From Corylus avellana (Eukaryota; Streptophyta; Magnoliopsida; Fagales; Betulaceae), in contig NC_081550.1 in the NCBI RefSeq assembly GCF_901000735.1, positions 3,616,669 to 3,680,668 of the forward strand: DNA of 64,000 bases, in the 5' to 3' direction. The notes beneath the pieces are model-generated. The model had not been told where the DNA came from, ran no database searches, and saw only the letters and a list, made by a program, of their open reading frames with translations. Shown here in pieces: positions 25,605 to 38,151 of the stretch. A program made the position numbers and the translations under genes. Every line of letters starts with the position of its first letter. Within the stretch, counting starts at the first letter, position 1.

Positions 25605-25829
25605 CTATCGTGCAACTAAGTGGACAGCATCGATATGGCAATTCCAATTGATGTAATGAAAAGTGTCTTGAATAATGAATTCAACACCTTTAGGAAATCT
25701 CTCATCTCTATTGATAACCATTACAATTACTTCAATATCTCCCTCGACAAAGAAATTAGGATGATCAATATGTTTTGGCAAAATAGAGACCCTCTCTAAA
25801 TGCCCTCCACCACTTGAGCACTTAACCAT
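25605..25829 (-). other. unidentified 74-codon open frame
   Basis: It reads as an ordinary-looking soluble peptide (contains HIDHPNFFVEGDIEVIVMVI and FPKGVEFIIQDTFHYINW) and ends in a stop. I do not recognise the family. It may be the last piece of a decayed gene; nothing upstream on the same strand gives a convincing continuation. Confidence 0.25.
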
Positions 25830-28417
25830 TTTATAGCCAAAGTAGCCATTAAGGCATTGTCTTTATCATCTATAACTAAAATTCCAAGTGATAGCTCTCC
25901 TTAATTAAAGGGTTTGATTCATATCTCTTACAATCTTCAATGTATGAAAAAGACATAAGAATTTGAAAGGGGCTAAAGGTGTCTCCATTGTAGAAGAGAA
26001 CCCATCTCCACCATTGTATGAAACAAGCCTATCAAATCCAGGATGGAGAGAGAGAGAGAGAGAGAGAGCAATGTATTGACAAAATTGGTGGGGCAGGAAA
26101 CTTCAAAGGTGATGGGGGATGATGGGGGAGTTGCTTAAACTTTAGGAGACAAAGCCTAAACCGGAAAAGATTGTACGCCTTAGTGGAAATGTCAAAGTAA
26201 CCAAAGAATATCCCTAAATGCCCTACTACCTCATTCACCATCACCATGGAGCTCTTTAGTCTTTCCTCCATAATCTATGGAGAGAGCCTCAATAGATCAA
26301 ATAAAAAGCCATCTCCCACATAAAAGAGCTTGTGAATAGTGGGAACCAGGTGGCCTTTTTTTTTCTTTTTTCTTTTTTTTAAGCATATGCAATTAGATAA
26401 GATTCCAAGACTGCAAAATCACAATGTGACAATCCACATGGTAACATGCCACACCCACACGGGGACACCTGTCTTTTTGCCGGTGGCCATTTGGCCAAAA
26501 GCCTAAAGCCTAAAGGTTGCTTGTCCATATATATATATATTCTTTCATAACTCTCCTCCACCATCCCAACCAACAATGTTCCTTTAGAGCATCATAAAAA
26601 TGTGGCCAATTAATATCATATCTTGCATGACTTTGGCAAAATTCCTTTTTTAGTGTGCTTAAAGTGGTGGCCTATTGCTATCCTTGAGCCACATCGCCCA
26701 CCATTACCCAACAATGAGAATTGTCACCTTTATATGTGTCAATTTTTGGGGCTCCTCTTTTCCCCAATCAGGTGGGTCTAACCTTATCCTCACAAGTCAC
26801 AACCCTTTCAAGATACCCCTTCTCTTTGCACAATTGTTGACCACATTCACTATCTATAGCTTTAGCCCAAAAGATAGAATTATATAATAGTTTGTAGGTG
26901 ATCTATTTTGTTGTTTAAATTTGTTGCTGCAAAAAGGTTGATAAACATGTTTTTTTCTGCCCCAAATATCTCCTTGTGTCCAACCAAATCTCTCTACCAA
27001 CGACCAACCACATGTGTACTCATTGTTCAATGCAAACACAAAAGTTATACAACTCCCTCGACCTTGTACCTAAAATGGACACACATCCAAACACAAACAA
27101 AAAGAAAATTCACCAAATGGATAATTTAATTATATAATTAATACTTTTAAATTCTCACTCACGGTTGGTTCAAAATTCATCTCAACAAAATGAATCCCAA
27201 CATAGAATATTTAATTAAAATATGGTAAGCTGTAGAATTAGTGTTCAAACTCAAGAATTTTAAGACTTCTGTTGTATACTATTAGCCAATTCAGCGGAGA
27301 TGAACGAGAATCATTTATCTACAACGAAAATTCAAAAAAAAGAAAAGAATTTCTTGGAAATCTTACAAGATTCATTCGATTTTTTGTTTCCTCGAACCTA
27401 CGATCAGAATTTCATCTAGGTTTGAATCTTACTGTAAGGTCCACTAAAGAGAAAGAACAAAATGTTTTTTTTTTTTTTTTTCTTTTGTTGCTCCTTTCAG
27501 GATAATTACTTATTTATAAAATACCGTCTCAATTCATTTTATTTCATCATTAGCACGATGTGACATGGTTCAAATTAAGGATAAAGTTGTAATAAGATTT
27601 CATTCTTTTCAAAATTCAATCTTACACTTGAAGTGCTTGTCTCAATTTGATTCAACGACAACATAATTGAAAAGCAGTACAAATTGTCCATAATATTTAC
27701 TTTATATGAGAATAAACTATATCAACCCAAATAGTTTATGGATAAGTTCAAGCTTGTCAATGAATTATCAAGCTCAAAAATGTAATGCGGGTAATGATAA
27801 GCTCGTGCTCGACTCGAAATTGGACCCGAAATCTTCTTCAAACAAGCAAGTGATCGACAGAGACTGAAAATGGAGGATGCAGTGTGAAATCATCTTCTAG
27901 CTTCAAGATATAATGACATAGGACAATTTAGACAACGAACATGATCAAGTTCTTAGTCCTGTCTGGTCTCTGTTATTGGATCCAATGCATTGATGTTGAT
28001 TTTGATTTCGTATTAATACCCTTGGAAGTAGGTGGGGTTGGATATTTATAAGGTTGTCTAATAGATTTGGTGCTCTTGTTGATTTTTTTTTTTTTCTAAA
28101 AAAAGAAAAAAAGAAAAGCCAAACAGTATAAAATCCTTGGTCCCTCCTGGTTATACAAAATTAATTGAGGCCATTAAGGCCAGTAACCCTCGGCCCGTGG
28201 AGACTCATCAATCTTCAAGATGGATCGAGCTTTTCGCCAACATGGAACCCTTCGAATGGATTGTTGAATGATGGAACCACAATCGATGCATAGCCCCTCA
28301 CAAAGTCTATCGATCAACGGCGGACCCCAAACTGGCCGACAATTGTTTAGGAGATTCATGAACCGACAATCAAGAGACCGTCGATTACTTGCCCGATATA
28401 TAAATAGGATTCGGCTT
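25830..28417. other. intergenic, no supported gene
   Basis: Microsatellite GA at 26046-26068, a TA run near 26530, a poly-T block near 27464 and scattered repeat-like sequence. Several 60-80 codon frames show no domain. A relatively GC-balanced stretch at 28150-28400 has no match I can name. Confidence 0.5.
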
Positions 28418-28607
28418 ACATGTTGTTATTTTACTAACAGCATGTATGCTGTAGTTGAATCAACGGTCAAGATTGAATTTTAAAGTTGACTTACTTTTAG
28501 AAGCATTTAATAGGAGAAAAAAAATGAAAAGAGATTTTAAAAATTCAATCTTGACCGTTGATTAATTAAAGTACAGCATACATACTGTTATTTTAATAAC
28601 AACATGT
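28418..28607. mobile_element. 190-base foldback MITE
   Basis: The left end ACATGTTGTTATTTTACTAA and the right end (reverse complement ACATGTTGTTATTAAAATAA) continue into shared arms with CAACGGTCAAGATTGAATTTT. The centre is about 60 AT-rich bases. A TA/GA microsatellite (28619-28659) abuts its right side. Confidence 0.7.
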
Positions 28608-28618
28608 TATTCAAATCC

Positions 28619-28658
<40 letters not shown>

Positions 28659-28836
28659 GCTATAGAAGGGAGAGTATCCCCCATTACCGGCCTTACCTAT
28701 TTAAAATTAGCTCTACAAAGGAATGATGGACTCTATAACAAAATGATTCGTCTGAGCATATCCAGAAGGAAAGACATTTATGAACATCTACTACTTTTCA
28801 TGTTTGACCCTTGATTTATGATGCTTGTCATATTAA

Positions 28837-29361
28837 GGGTCCGTTTGGGAGTGCGATTTCAATAAGTGCGATTTTAAAAATTGCGTTTTTAAAAATTGTG
28901 TTTTTAAAATCGCTACTTTTTAAAATCGCACAGGCGTTTGGTAAAACATACTAAAAAGTACTTTTTTTTATCAATTGAATGTTTGGATAACATTAGCATA
29001 TAATTGCGGTTTCATGACCAAATTACCAATAAGGATGAACAAGACAGACAGGATGAAGAAAAAAAAAAAGAGAAAAGAAGGGTTTTAATATATTTTAGGT
29101 GGGTATTCTTGGTATTTTTTTTTATTCCCATTCTAAAAAATGTAACTATTGCGCCAAATATCTTTTTAATAGAAATCGTAATTTTGTTTTAAATTGGCAC
29201 TTTTTTCAAATAAGCACCATCTAATCAGCTTATGGAAATCACAGATTTTTTTGCGATTTTAAAATTTGCGTTTTTAAAATCGCAATCCCAAACACCCTAA
29301 AGTTGCGATTTGGTTTAAAATCGCAGATTATTTTTTAAAAAACGCACTCCCAAATGCACCC
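28837..29361. mobile_element. Harbinger/Tourist-like MITE
   Basis: The ends GGGTCCGTTTGGGAGTGCG and (reverse complement) GGGTGCATTTGGGAGTGCG differ at two positions. TAA flanks both sides (28834-28836 and 29362-29364). The arms are rich in GCGATTTTAAAA motifs. It is 525 bases and non-coding. Confidence 0.75.
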
Positions 29362-29658
29362 TAAACCTATTTGACTTGCCCACGACGGTCCTATAAAACG
29401 TGACAAACCTTATGAGGTATGTCCCCTCTCATTTTCATGCTTCTTACTGTCTCAAAGATCATCCTATTGAATTAAGCTTCAGAGTGTCCTCCTGCAACAT
29501 CTTCGGGAAGCCACTTATGTCTGATTTTTGTTTTTGTAGATATTTTTTACTGGATTACTAGTATACGGTCAATTGTACCTACACCTAATATTCCAATACT
29601 CATACTGTGTTGACTTAAAAAAATGAGGAAAAATATCATTTGCTGAAGTATTCACACT

Positions 29659-29842
29659 GAGTAATGTTATAAGTCTTCCTAAAGTCCACCTAGAGTCATC
29701 CCAGATGTAATGTGGCTTTTAAAATTACCGTTGAATTTGATATGTGATTTATTAACTTTTGATCTATTGGTGATTTTAAAAGTCACATCACATATGAGAT
29801 GACTCTAGAAGGAGGCCTCTAGGAAGACTTATAGCATTACTC
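29659..29842. mobile_element. Mutator-like foldback MITE (copy 1)
   Basis: Inverted ends GAGTAATGTTATAAGTCTTC and GAGTAATGCTATAAGTCTTC are flanked by an exact 9-base duplication, ATTCACACT (29650-29658 and 29843-29851). A 9-base duplication points to a Mutator-like mobilising enzyme. It is 184 bases, and a diverged copy lies at 36067-36247. Confidence 0.8.
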
Positions 29843-29851
29843 ATTCACACT

Positions 29852-32621
29852 AGATAATAGAGATCTAAAGGATCTCATAAATCTAATTTCTTTGGGAAAG
29901 AAAATAGCTTGGAAGAAGTTGCTATACTTGGAATCCTTAGGTTCAATTAAGGCCCACCAAATTTATCATAACATGAGATGAATAATGACACTAACCAGTA
30001 AGTTGGAGTATTTAACTTCAATAATGCAAGGCCCACCCTTTTTCTTTTATATAATATAATGACCTTTTTCTTTTATATTTTATATAATATAATTGATGAA
30101 ATTAACAAATCTCTATCTCTCTCTCATGTACCTATGTTATATATTGGTGTTTGCTTTCTTGGTAAGTTGACACTTGATGGCCAACAGGCCAAGTCCTTTC
30201 GTTTTCAACATAAAGTTAGGCATGTTGCATGTTAATGGAGTCTTGAGGCGTGTCACTTCACACACCAGACTAAGCATTTAATTCGATAAAAACTGAAAAG
30301 ATTTTAAGAGCAGCTTGGTAGGGCTGCATACTGTTTGATGAAAGCCCTTGAAAAGCATTTGGAAACCCAAATTTCTACCAAATATCAAACAATGTTAATG
30401 CATGGACTAGTGCCTAACTCCATTGCTTTGAAAGGAGCTTGTTTGGTCTCCTTTCCTTCAATCCGTCAATGACAAAAAGTTTTCCTTTTTTGAGTTCAAC
30501 TCAACCTTCCAATGATCAAAGTGGGAAACTTTTGGCGATTCGTCCGAGAGCAGCGGTTGATAGGGGCTACCACATCAGTTAAATGAGATACTTAAGAATA
30601 TGATAGTTTGATAGAGGTTTGGTTTTTAGCATTACTCTTTAAGAATCAATTGTTGGCCATATAGAAAGATCAATTATTGGAGACATTGATAGCAAGCATT
30701 CTAAGGTAGAAAACAAAGCTGCAGATTGTTGGGCAGCAAAGAAAAATGCCCAAAAGAAGAGACATGATCTAGGAAACACATGGAAAATATGAAAACATGG
30801 AGGCCTAATGGCTTTATTGTCAAAGGGGCCATGTATGCATGCTCAGACTCGTTTTCCCATCTTAGAAGCAAGCGAATAAGAAGGCATGTGCATGAGAAAG
30901 AAGCAAAGAGTGATGATTTTATCAACCATCAAATCCCAATACCAATTGGGTTGCCAAGGAAATCTCCCTCTAGTCGGTGCCGTCCATGCTTGACATTTTT
31001 TTTTTTTTTTTTTTTTTAATATTTAGATAGATTTGTATATAATAATTTTATTCTTCACATTCATTTATCATACCCATTTCACAGTCACTTAAAAAAACCT
31101 ACACAAAAGAAAAATGAGACTTAAAATACGTTATGTTAATTGATGTGAAATGAGTATGATAAATGAGTATGGTTGGTAGCATTACTCTTGTATATATAGT
31201 TACATATCAATGGGGTTTTTCTTTTTTTCTTTTTTCTCAAAGATTATTAAAGTCTGTTTGCGACTGCGTTAGAAAATAGAAATTTTATCTAGGAGAAATT
31301 ACCTTTTGTCCCCATAAACTACAATGCCTTGAAACTTTTCCCCTATGAACTACCAACTGTGACACCCGACTCCATGAACTACCATTTTGTGTCTAAAACT
31401 CTCATTCTGTTAGTCAAAGGCCCATTCCGTCAGTCAAAGGTGTTAACTTAGATGGTCCACCCATCACTTTGCCCCATGAACTACAACACATTATTACTTT
31501 ACCAGTTTACCCCATGAACTACAATGCATTATGACTTTGGTTTACATTTGAAAGCATAAATTATAGATTATATATAGTTTCAAGTTTCAACATAAAATAA
31601 ATAAATAAAGATTTCTCCACTAATCTGAAAATATAAATTATAGATTATGGTTTCAACTTCTACGACCAATTGCTTACAATTTGACTGAAAAAAAACTCGT
31701 GCCAATTTTTATTTATTTTTATTTTTTTTAAGTGGCAAATGTGAAAGGAATCTATTAATAAGATTATATTCCTTGACCAAGATTAGAGGACAAAACAAGA
31801 TTCAAACATTGTTAGGGGAGATGAGATGTTGAAAAAACAATCCTTAGTTGGTTTCATGTTGTTGGACCTAATTAAGTAGATAACCTTAGTTAAACGTGTT
31901 TTATTATTGAATTGAAAGCCAAATTCAACCCCATTAACAATTTGTTGACTTTATTTTAGGCCACTTATTATTATTATCCTTAGAAATATTGTATGTGTTA
32001 GAATATTATTTTAATAGATTTATTATTTATTATTTCATCATTTTTTAGAGATGGTCATCACACATACCACATGATATTTTTATCTTAAAAAAATAGGATA
32101 AGTGTTAGAATATTAATTAAATAATTACATTTGTTTTATTTCTTATTAATTTTAAATTTTAAAATAAACAATATTTTTAATATAACATTAAAGTAAAAAT
32201 TATCGGCTTAAACCTTTTGAGATAACTCATAAATTAGATTATAAGAATTTAAAATGCATAGGTTTTGAGCTTCACGATCTCAATTGGTAGTTTAGTTGGT
32301 AGGAGACAACGCCTTATAAAACGGAAACCCTCCCCTCCTCCCCAACCTCATTGGTTGGTCATTAAAAAAACAAAAAACCGAAGGAATTGAGATTCACCCT
32401 TCCCTCCTCTTCATTCACAAATTATACAAAAAAACAAATATAAAAATCCATTTAAATATTATATTATGTTAAATCATCTTGTTCTAAAAACTTAAGTTAA
32501 TAAAAAATTATAAATTATAAATTTAATTATATATTTTACTACTTTCTCTCATATGTGTGGGGAAGAAACCATGTATAGACAAGGGAGCCATTTTTCTTTT
32601 AAATTTTTTATATTAAGTTAA
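29852..32621. other. intergenic with MITE remnants
   Basis: Partial ends of the GAGTAATGCTA family are seen near 30620 and 31175. A 31290-31540 block with repeated CCCCATGAACTACAA words looks like one arm of another MITE. A tRNA-like stretch near 32270-32400 may be a SINE relic. No gene was found. Confidence 0.5.
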
Positions 32622-32979
32622 GGGGAAAATGCAGTTTACCCCCCTGAAGTTTCAGGGGCTTTTTAATTTTAACTCAAAAGTTCAAAAATTGGCAATCTAT
32701 CCCATTGAAGTTTCAAAAATTGGCAATCTATCACATTGAAGTTTCAAAAATTGGCAATTTAAACATTCCATTTAATTTTTCCGTTAAATTGGAACGAAAT
32801 TTTTTTAAAAAAGCCTAAGGGCAATGATTTAATTTCATAGATTTCCATCCATTTTGACTGAAAAATTAAACGGAGGGTTTAAATTGCCAATTTTTGAAAC
32901 TTTAGGGGGGTAAATTGCCAATTTTTGAACTTTAGGGTTAAAATTGAAAACCCCCTTAGGGGTAAACTGCATTTTCCCC
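32622..32979. mobile_element. Mutator-like foldback MITE
   Basis: GGGGAAAATGCAGTTTACCC and its inverted copy bound 358 bases. An exact 9-base duplication TTAAGTTAA flanks it (32613-32621 and 32980-32988). The arms contain repeated AAATTGCCAATTTTTGAA words. It is the first of three similar elements in 2 kb. Confidence 0.85.
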
Positions 32980-33280
32980 TTAAGTTAATTATATATGTAT
33001 TTTTAGGGTTAAAAATCAGGCTTAACTCCTATCAAAAATAAATTTGACCCCTTCATACATACTTTGACCCATTTAGATAAGAAATTCTCGTTCCGTTTTT
33101 GCATATAGGTTCAAACTTTCTCAATAAGTGAAACCAAACACATGGAATATTCAACTGAAATGATAATTGAATAACAAAGACAATTCAAACTCATAACCTC
33201 AGTTTTGATATTACATTAAATTATTATTAATTTTAAAAGCTTCAATATCACTTATTAAAATTGAGAGTTCAAATATTAAT

Positions 33281-33691
33281 GGAAAAATTACAGTTTACCC
33301 CCTCAAAATTTACAGCGTTTTTCAATTCGAACACCAAAGTTTCAATTTTTGCAATCCACCCCCACAAAGTTTCAATTTTTTTCAATTTGACCAATATTAT
33401 CCCAAAATTTTTATATTGCCCATATTTTTTTTATTTTTTATAAAAAAAAAATAAATTTGGGGGGTGCAAAAATGACCAAATAGCCAAAGAGCCACCCCGA
33501 TTTTTTTTTTTTAATTTTTTTTTATATAAAATAAAAAAATAAAAAATTAGGGGCAATATGGAAAGTTTTGAATACAATTGGTCAAATTGCAAAAATTTGA
33601 AACTTTTAGGGGGTGGATTGCAAAAATTGAAACTTTGGTGTTCGAATTGAAAAACACTGTCAACTTTGGAGGGGTAAACTATAATTTTCTC
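33281..33691. mobile_element. Mutator-like foldback MITE
   Basis: The arms (AAATTACAGTTTACCCCCTC and its inverted counterpart) enclose an AT-rich centre. An exact 9-base duplication AATATTAAT flanks it (33272-33280 and 33692-33700). It is 411 bases, with end sequence similar to the neighbours at 32622 and 33716. Confidence 0.85.
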
Positions 33692-33715
33692 AATATTAAT
33701 TAAATACTTAAATAT

Positions 33716-34651
33716 AAGGGGAAAATATAATTTAGCCCCCCAAACTATCAGCCATTTGCAATTTAACCCTCAATGTTCAAAAAGTAATAAAGTAGCCCCC
33801 AAACTATCAACCAGTTGCAATTTGGCCACTCCGTTAGTTATCACCGTCAAATATGATGCAAAATTCAATACGACGTCGTTTTGGCAAGGTTAAGTTACTA
33901 AAATGCCCTTTTGAAAAAAAAAATCAATTTTAAGAAGCCCCCAAATGACGTGGTATTGCTTGACATAATAATTCCTTACACTCACCAGAACGGTGCCATT
34001 TTGGTAAGTGATAATACNNNNNNNNNNNNNNNNNNNNNNNNNNNNNNNNNNNNNNNNNNNNNNNNNNNNNNNNNNNNNNNNNNNNNNNNNNNNNNNNNNN
34101 NNNNNNNNNNNNNNNNNNNNNNNNNNNNNNNNNNNNNNNNNNNNNNNNNNNNNNNNNNNNNNNNNNNNNNNNNNNNNNNNNNNNNNNNNNNNNNNNNNNN
34201 NNNNNNNNNNNNNNNNNNNNNNNNNNNNNNNNNNNNNNNNNNNNNNNNNNNNNNNNNNNNNNNNNNNNNNNNNNNNNNNNNNNNNNNNNNNNNNNNNNNN
34301 NNNNNNNNNNNNNNNNNNNNNNNNNNNNNNNNNNNNNNNNNNNNNNNNNNNNNNNNNNNNNNNNNNNNNNNNNNNNNNNNNNNNNNNNNNNNNNNNNNNN
34401 NNNNNNNNNNNNNNNNNNNTTTTGGGGGCATTTTTTAAATTGATTTTTTTTTTTTCCAAAATGGCATTTTAAGTAATTTAACCTTGTCAAAACAACGTCG
34501 TATTGAATTTTACATCCTATTTGACGGTGATAACTAACATAGTAGTCAAATTACAACTGGTCGGTAGTTTAGGGGTTACTTTATTATTTTTTAAACATTT
34601 TGAGGCTAAATTGCAAATGACTGTAGTTTAGAAGGTTAAATTATATTTTTT
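33716..34651. mobile_element. Mutator-like foldback interrupted by assembly gap
   Basis: The left arm (33716-34017) and right arm (34420-34651) are inverted copies, sharing TAATACGACGTCGTTTT-like and CATTTGCAATTTAACC-like words. The 9-base flanks CTTAAATAT and CTTAAATTT agree at 8 positions. The 402 Ns replace the hairpin centre, so true length and content are unknown. Confidence 0.7.
34018..34419. other. assembly gap of 402 Ns
   Basis: No sequence is available. It lies exactly between the two arms of a foldback element, so a hairpin is the likely reason the assembly failed here. Confidence 0.98.
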
Positions 34652-34849
34652 CTTAAATTTAAATATATATTTTATAAGTTTTAAATTTTAAAATAAAAAA
34701 TAAAAATAATATAACATTGCATCAATCATTCATGATGTTGCAACAAAAGCCTATAGAAAAGGCTAGTCTAGGTATGAGTGCCTTGGAAGTTGGAATCAGA
34801 TATTGAAAAGAAGTAAATGAATAAAAAGCAACATGCACGTGCAAATCAC

Positions 34850-35172
34850 GCGTGTGCAATCGCATAAAAGGCTCGCCCTGATTGGTGGATCACCACTCTA
34901 CTGTTTGACACCGTCCAACGCAAACCCACTAACTTTTCAGGTCGTCCTTGTGTCTCCTCTACGAGCATTGACGCTGGCGTAACCACCACGCTCCTCACTT
35001 GTGAGTTGTGGCTGGGCAGTGTTTTCCACGCGATATCTAGTTGCGTCTTTGGCCGGAATCCGGCTGTGTCCGAGGAAGTTTCGCTTCTGTGTAGTCGGCT
35101 GGATTGCAGTCACTGCAACTGTTTTGGATGCTCTCCCTTGATTTGATTGATCTTGGGTTTCTACTTTGTACA
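34850..35172. other. GC-richer stretch of unknown origin
   Basis: A 300-base island of higher GC than its surroundings contains an 86-codon minus-strand frame (34937-35197) without a recognisable domain. It could be exon debris of a lost gene, but I cannot support a call. Confidence 0.25.
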
Positions 35173-35306
35173 CAAATGGTAATTCATAATAATTCATATA
35201 GGGTAATTTTTTTTTATCTTATCTTAAATGGTAATTCATAATAATTCATATAGGGTAATTTTTTTTTATCTTATCTTAATGGTAATTCATAATAATTCAT
35301 AAATTT
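35173..35306. repeat. tandem repeat, 51-52 base period
   Basis: About 2.6 head-to-tail copies start ATGGTAATTCATAATAATTC at 35176, 35228 and 35279. The copies are nearly identical, so the duplication is recent. Confidence 0.85.
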
Positions 35307-36066
35307 TAAATTTGAGCAATTAATCAATAAAATCACACGGTTAGATTCAACCGTCTTCCACAATGAAAATCGGACAAAAATTTCTTCAACCTAGTCTAAT
35401 AAGTGCAAAATGTAGTGTTTTATGAACAGAGTTTTCCTTCAAACTAAGTTGGAGGAACTTCTTTCAACTCAGTCTATAAAAATGATACATGTCATTTGAA
35501 CATATGATATGCACGTGTTTTTTTTTATAATAGTAAGAAAAAAGTTGAAATAAATAATATTAAAAACTCATATGCATCTCACATGTTATTAAAAACTCTG
35601 TCCGTGTTTTATTTAATATTTTAATAGTCATTTATTGTTATTCCACTAGTCTAAAAATTTAAACATTAAATTTTTTAGAAACTCAAAAATATTGATTGAC
35701 ACTTGTCACTATCAACGTAGGTTGAATAAAATTTCTTCCAAATTAATTTGGAGGAAATTTGTGTCCATTAAAATTTTCTCATTTCTCATTTTTCTTTTCT
35801 TTTTTTTTTTTTTTATCATAATTGATCTTTAATTATTCCATGCTTATCACACAATCAAGTGATAAGAGCATTGCAATTAATGTCATGATTTTATATTGAA
35901 TTTTAACCTAATATTCGTTTCTAGGTCTTCTATGAAAGTGACAACATAAAATCATTAATGATAGTTTTTGTAGACGTGTAAGAACTCCGCCCTTGAATTT
36001 AACACTAACAATATGTATTCACGTGTTTGCGGTTTGGTTTGAAATGTGTTGAGATATGTGCATAAG

Positions 36067-36247
36067 GAGTGATATTATAAGTCTTTTTAGATTTTTTTTA
36101 TAGTCATCTCAAATATATTGTGGTTTTTAAAATTACTAATAGATCAAACATTAATATATCACATCTTAAATTTAACAGTAATTTTAAAAGTCACATCACA
36201 TTTGGAATGACTCTGAAAAAATTATAGGAATACTTATAGCATTACTC
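36067..36247. mobile_element. Mutator-like foldback MITE (copy 2)
   Basis: It has the same ends (GAGTGATATTATAAGTC / GAGTAATGCTATAAGTA) and the same inner arm (TTTTAAAAGTCACATCACAT) as 29659-29842. Flanks GTGCATAAG and ATGTATAAG agree at 7 of 9 positions, so it is older. Confidence 0.7.
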
Positions 36248-36617
36248 ATGTATAAGACTAGACAATTAAACTCTAATCTAACTTATTTAATTAAATGACC
36301 CATTAATTCTAACTCGTTAATTTCGTATTAGGTTCGTGGGTAGTGTCAAAATTGTCAGTCCTAAATGTCACCTGTCTTATTCGAATCATGTTGAATAATC
36401 ATAACTTGATCTCATTTAACTCAAACATCGGGTGTACACGTGGTATGTAAGTGAACAACTTAATAAGTGATATAATGCTATATTGAAAGAAAAAAAAAAA
36501 AATCTAATTCAAATAGAGCAAAGCTAATAATATTCATGTATTTTTTATTTTTCCTATAAAGTTTGCATACATCCAAATTAAAAAAAAAAAGAAAAAAAGA
36601 AAAAAAGAAAAGAAAAG

Positions 36618-36713
36618 AAGCATATTTTTAAGAAGTCACGTCTCTAATAATTTAGAATCATATCAATATATCATTCTAAATTATTAGAAACGTGACTTCT
36701 TAAAAATATGCTT
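36618..36713. repeat. near-perfect 96-base hairpin
   Basis: Arms of about 41 bases beginning AAGCATATTTTTAAGAAGTC are exact inverted copies except one position, around a 14-base loop. A/G-rich sequence before and T-rich sequence after can extend the stem. It is 1.4 kb upstream of the F-box start. It may be a tiny MITE or a small-RNA precursor-like hairpin. Confidence 0.65.
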
Positions 36714-36759
36714 TTTTTTTTTTTTTTTTTTCTTGGAGTAACGTGTTGGGTTTAGCTTT

Positions 36760-38151
36760 TATTAAAAAAATAAAAAAAGAAGGGAAAGAAAGTGACAGAG
36801 ATTTTAGAGATAGGTCATAGGGATTGGTAGAGAAGACGCCACGTGGTGTTATTTGGGTGGTGACAACGTTGGATTGAAAGTAGTTGACGACACACCAGAA
36901 TATATCTCTAAGCTATTATCCACCATTGATATCTTCGCGATTCCTTTTGCCGTACGTTGTTTAGTATGGATTTTCTTAGTGAGTTTGAAAAACGGGTATT
37001 GTTTTTTTTCTTCTTTATGACCACACAATTATACCCTCCAAAAAGATGTTTAACTATTACCGCCCAATCAGTGACATAAATGTTAGTTTCTTTTTCCCCA
37101 CTCTCACAATCTCGTTTGTGCACCACCTATTTGGTATTCGGCCTAAGAGAGAGAGAGAGAGAGAGGGGGAGAGGGAAACAGGGAAAGAGAGATTGAAAGG
37201 TCTGTGGGTGGAGGAGGATTTGGTGACCGTGGTGAAGAATCTGTTGGACTGAGGTGGGAGGGACCCAACACCTCACGTCCATCATCATCCTCTTTATCAA
37301 TCTCTTTATCTTCTCTTCCTCCTCACCTCCATCACCACCCCTCCACAAGGTGCTTTTGTCTTGGACTTCTGGAGTCTTTTCCATTAGTTTATAGAGATAT
37401 TGAGGGGTTGGGTGCACCTAATTGTGCTTCAACCCCAACAACCTAGATCTGTTCTCTACCTTATTATTTGCAAAAAGATTTGTTTGTTCAGCAGGAATTC
37501 AAAGATTTTGGAGATATGGGTCTTTGTATCTAGACTTATCTTGATCATTTTCTTGGGATTCGAAGTTTTCCAGTTGTCAGAAAAAAGCCATATCGGATCT
37601 GAGTGCCCCACCTTCATTGGCTTCCTGGGTTCATCCAATACAACCCCCCTCTTTTTCTTGTTAAGCATCTGGTACAAACCCATTTACTCTTCTCCCTCTC
37701 TTTGTATGACAGCTGTTGAGCTTGTCTGTACGGTTGGGTTCCTTTTTTTGGGGGGCCATTTTTTTTTAAGAAAAAAGAAGAGGGAGAAGAAGCTCTTCGC
37801 TTCCTTTGCTTTCTAGATTGGATTGGCTGAGGTGACTTCCCACCAAAGTTCGTTCCTTTGAGGTGTCTATAGTTGCTCTCCTCCTTTAGTCCGATTAAAC
37901 TTTGATGAGGAGGCCCACCGTTGGGGTTTGGTGGGCTTTCGTCGAGCCAATAAGAACCCATATTTGAAAGTTGTTTGAAGATCCTCTTTGCTTGTTTATT
38001 TTTAGGTGGTTGAGAAGGAAGTGAAACGAAATTCTGTTTCCTCTTTATTTTGCCATTTGCTTGTTACATAATTGGTTCCTCCATTGACATCGCCATATTC
38101 ACACTGATGAGCGAGCCTCTTTTGACCCGTAAATAGTAGTCCCTTTTTGTA
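36760..38151 (+). promoter_or_regulatory. upstream region and leader of the F-box gene
   Basis: Sequence becomes less AT-rich from about 36830, with CACGTGGTG (ACGT core) at 36840-36848 and a GA/GAGGG tract at 37146-37175. The GA tract, typical of plant 5' leaders, suggests a long leader of up to 1 kb that may contain an intron. Transcription start is not determined. Confidence 0.35.

Noticed and set aside
27272..27505. Frame reading ERESFIYNENSKKRKEFLG, suspected plastid ycf1/ycf2-like fragment.
   Set aside because: The resemblance is only Lys-rich composition; I could not align it to a specific plastid gene from memory.
33890..34490. Several long open frames cross 34018-34419.
   Set aside because: They are open only because the region is Ns; the flanks are foldback arms.
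34937..35197. 86-codon minus-strand frame in a GC-richer island.
   Set aside because: No recognisable protein; the island is noted but a gene cannot be supported.
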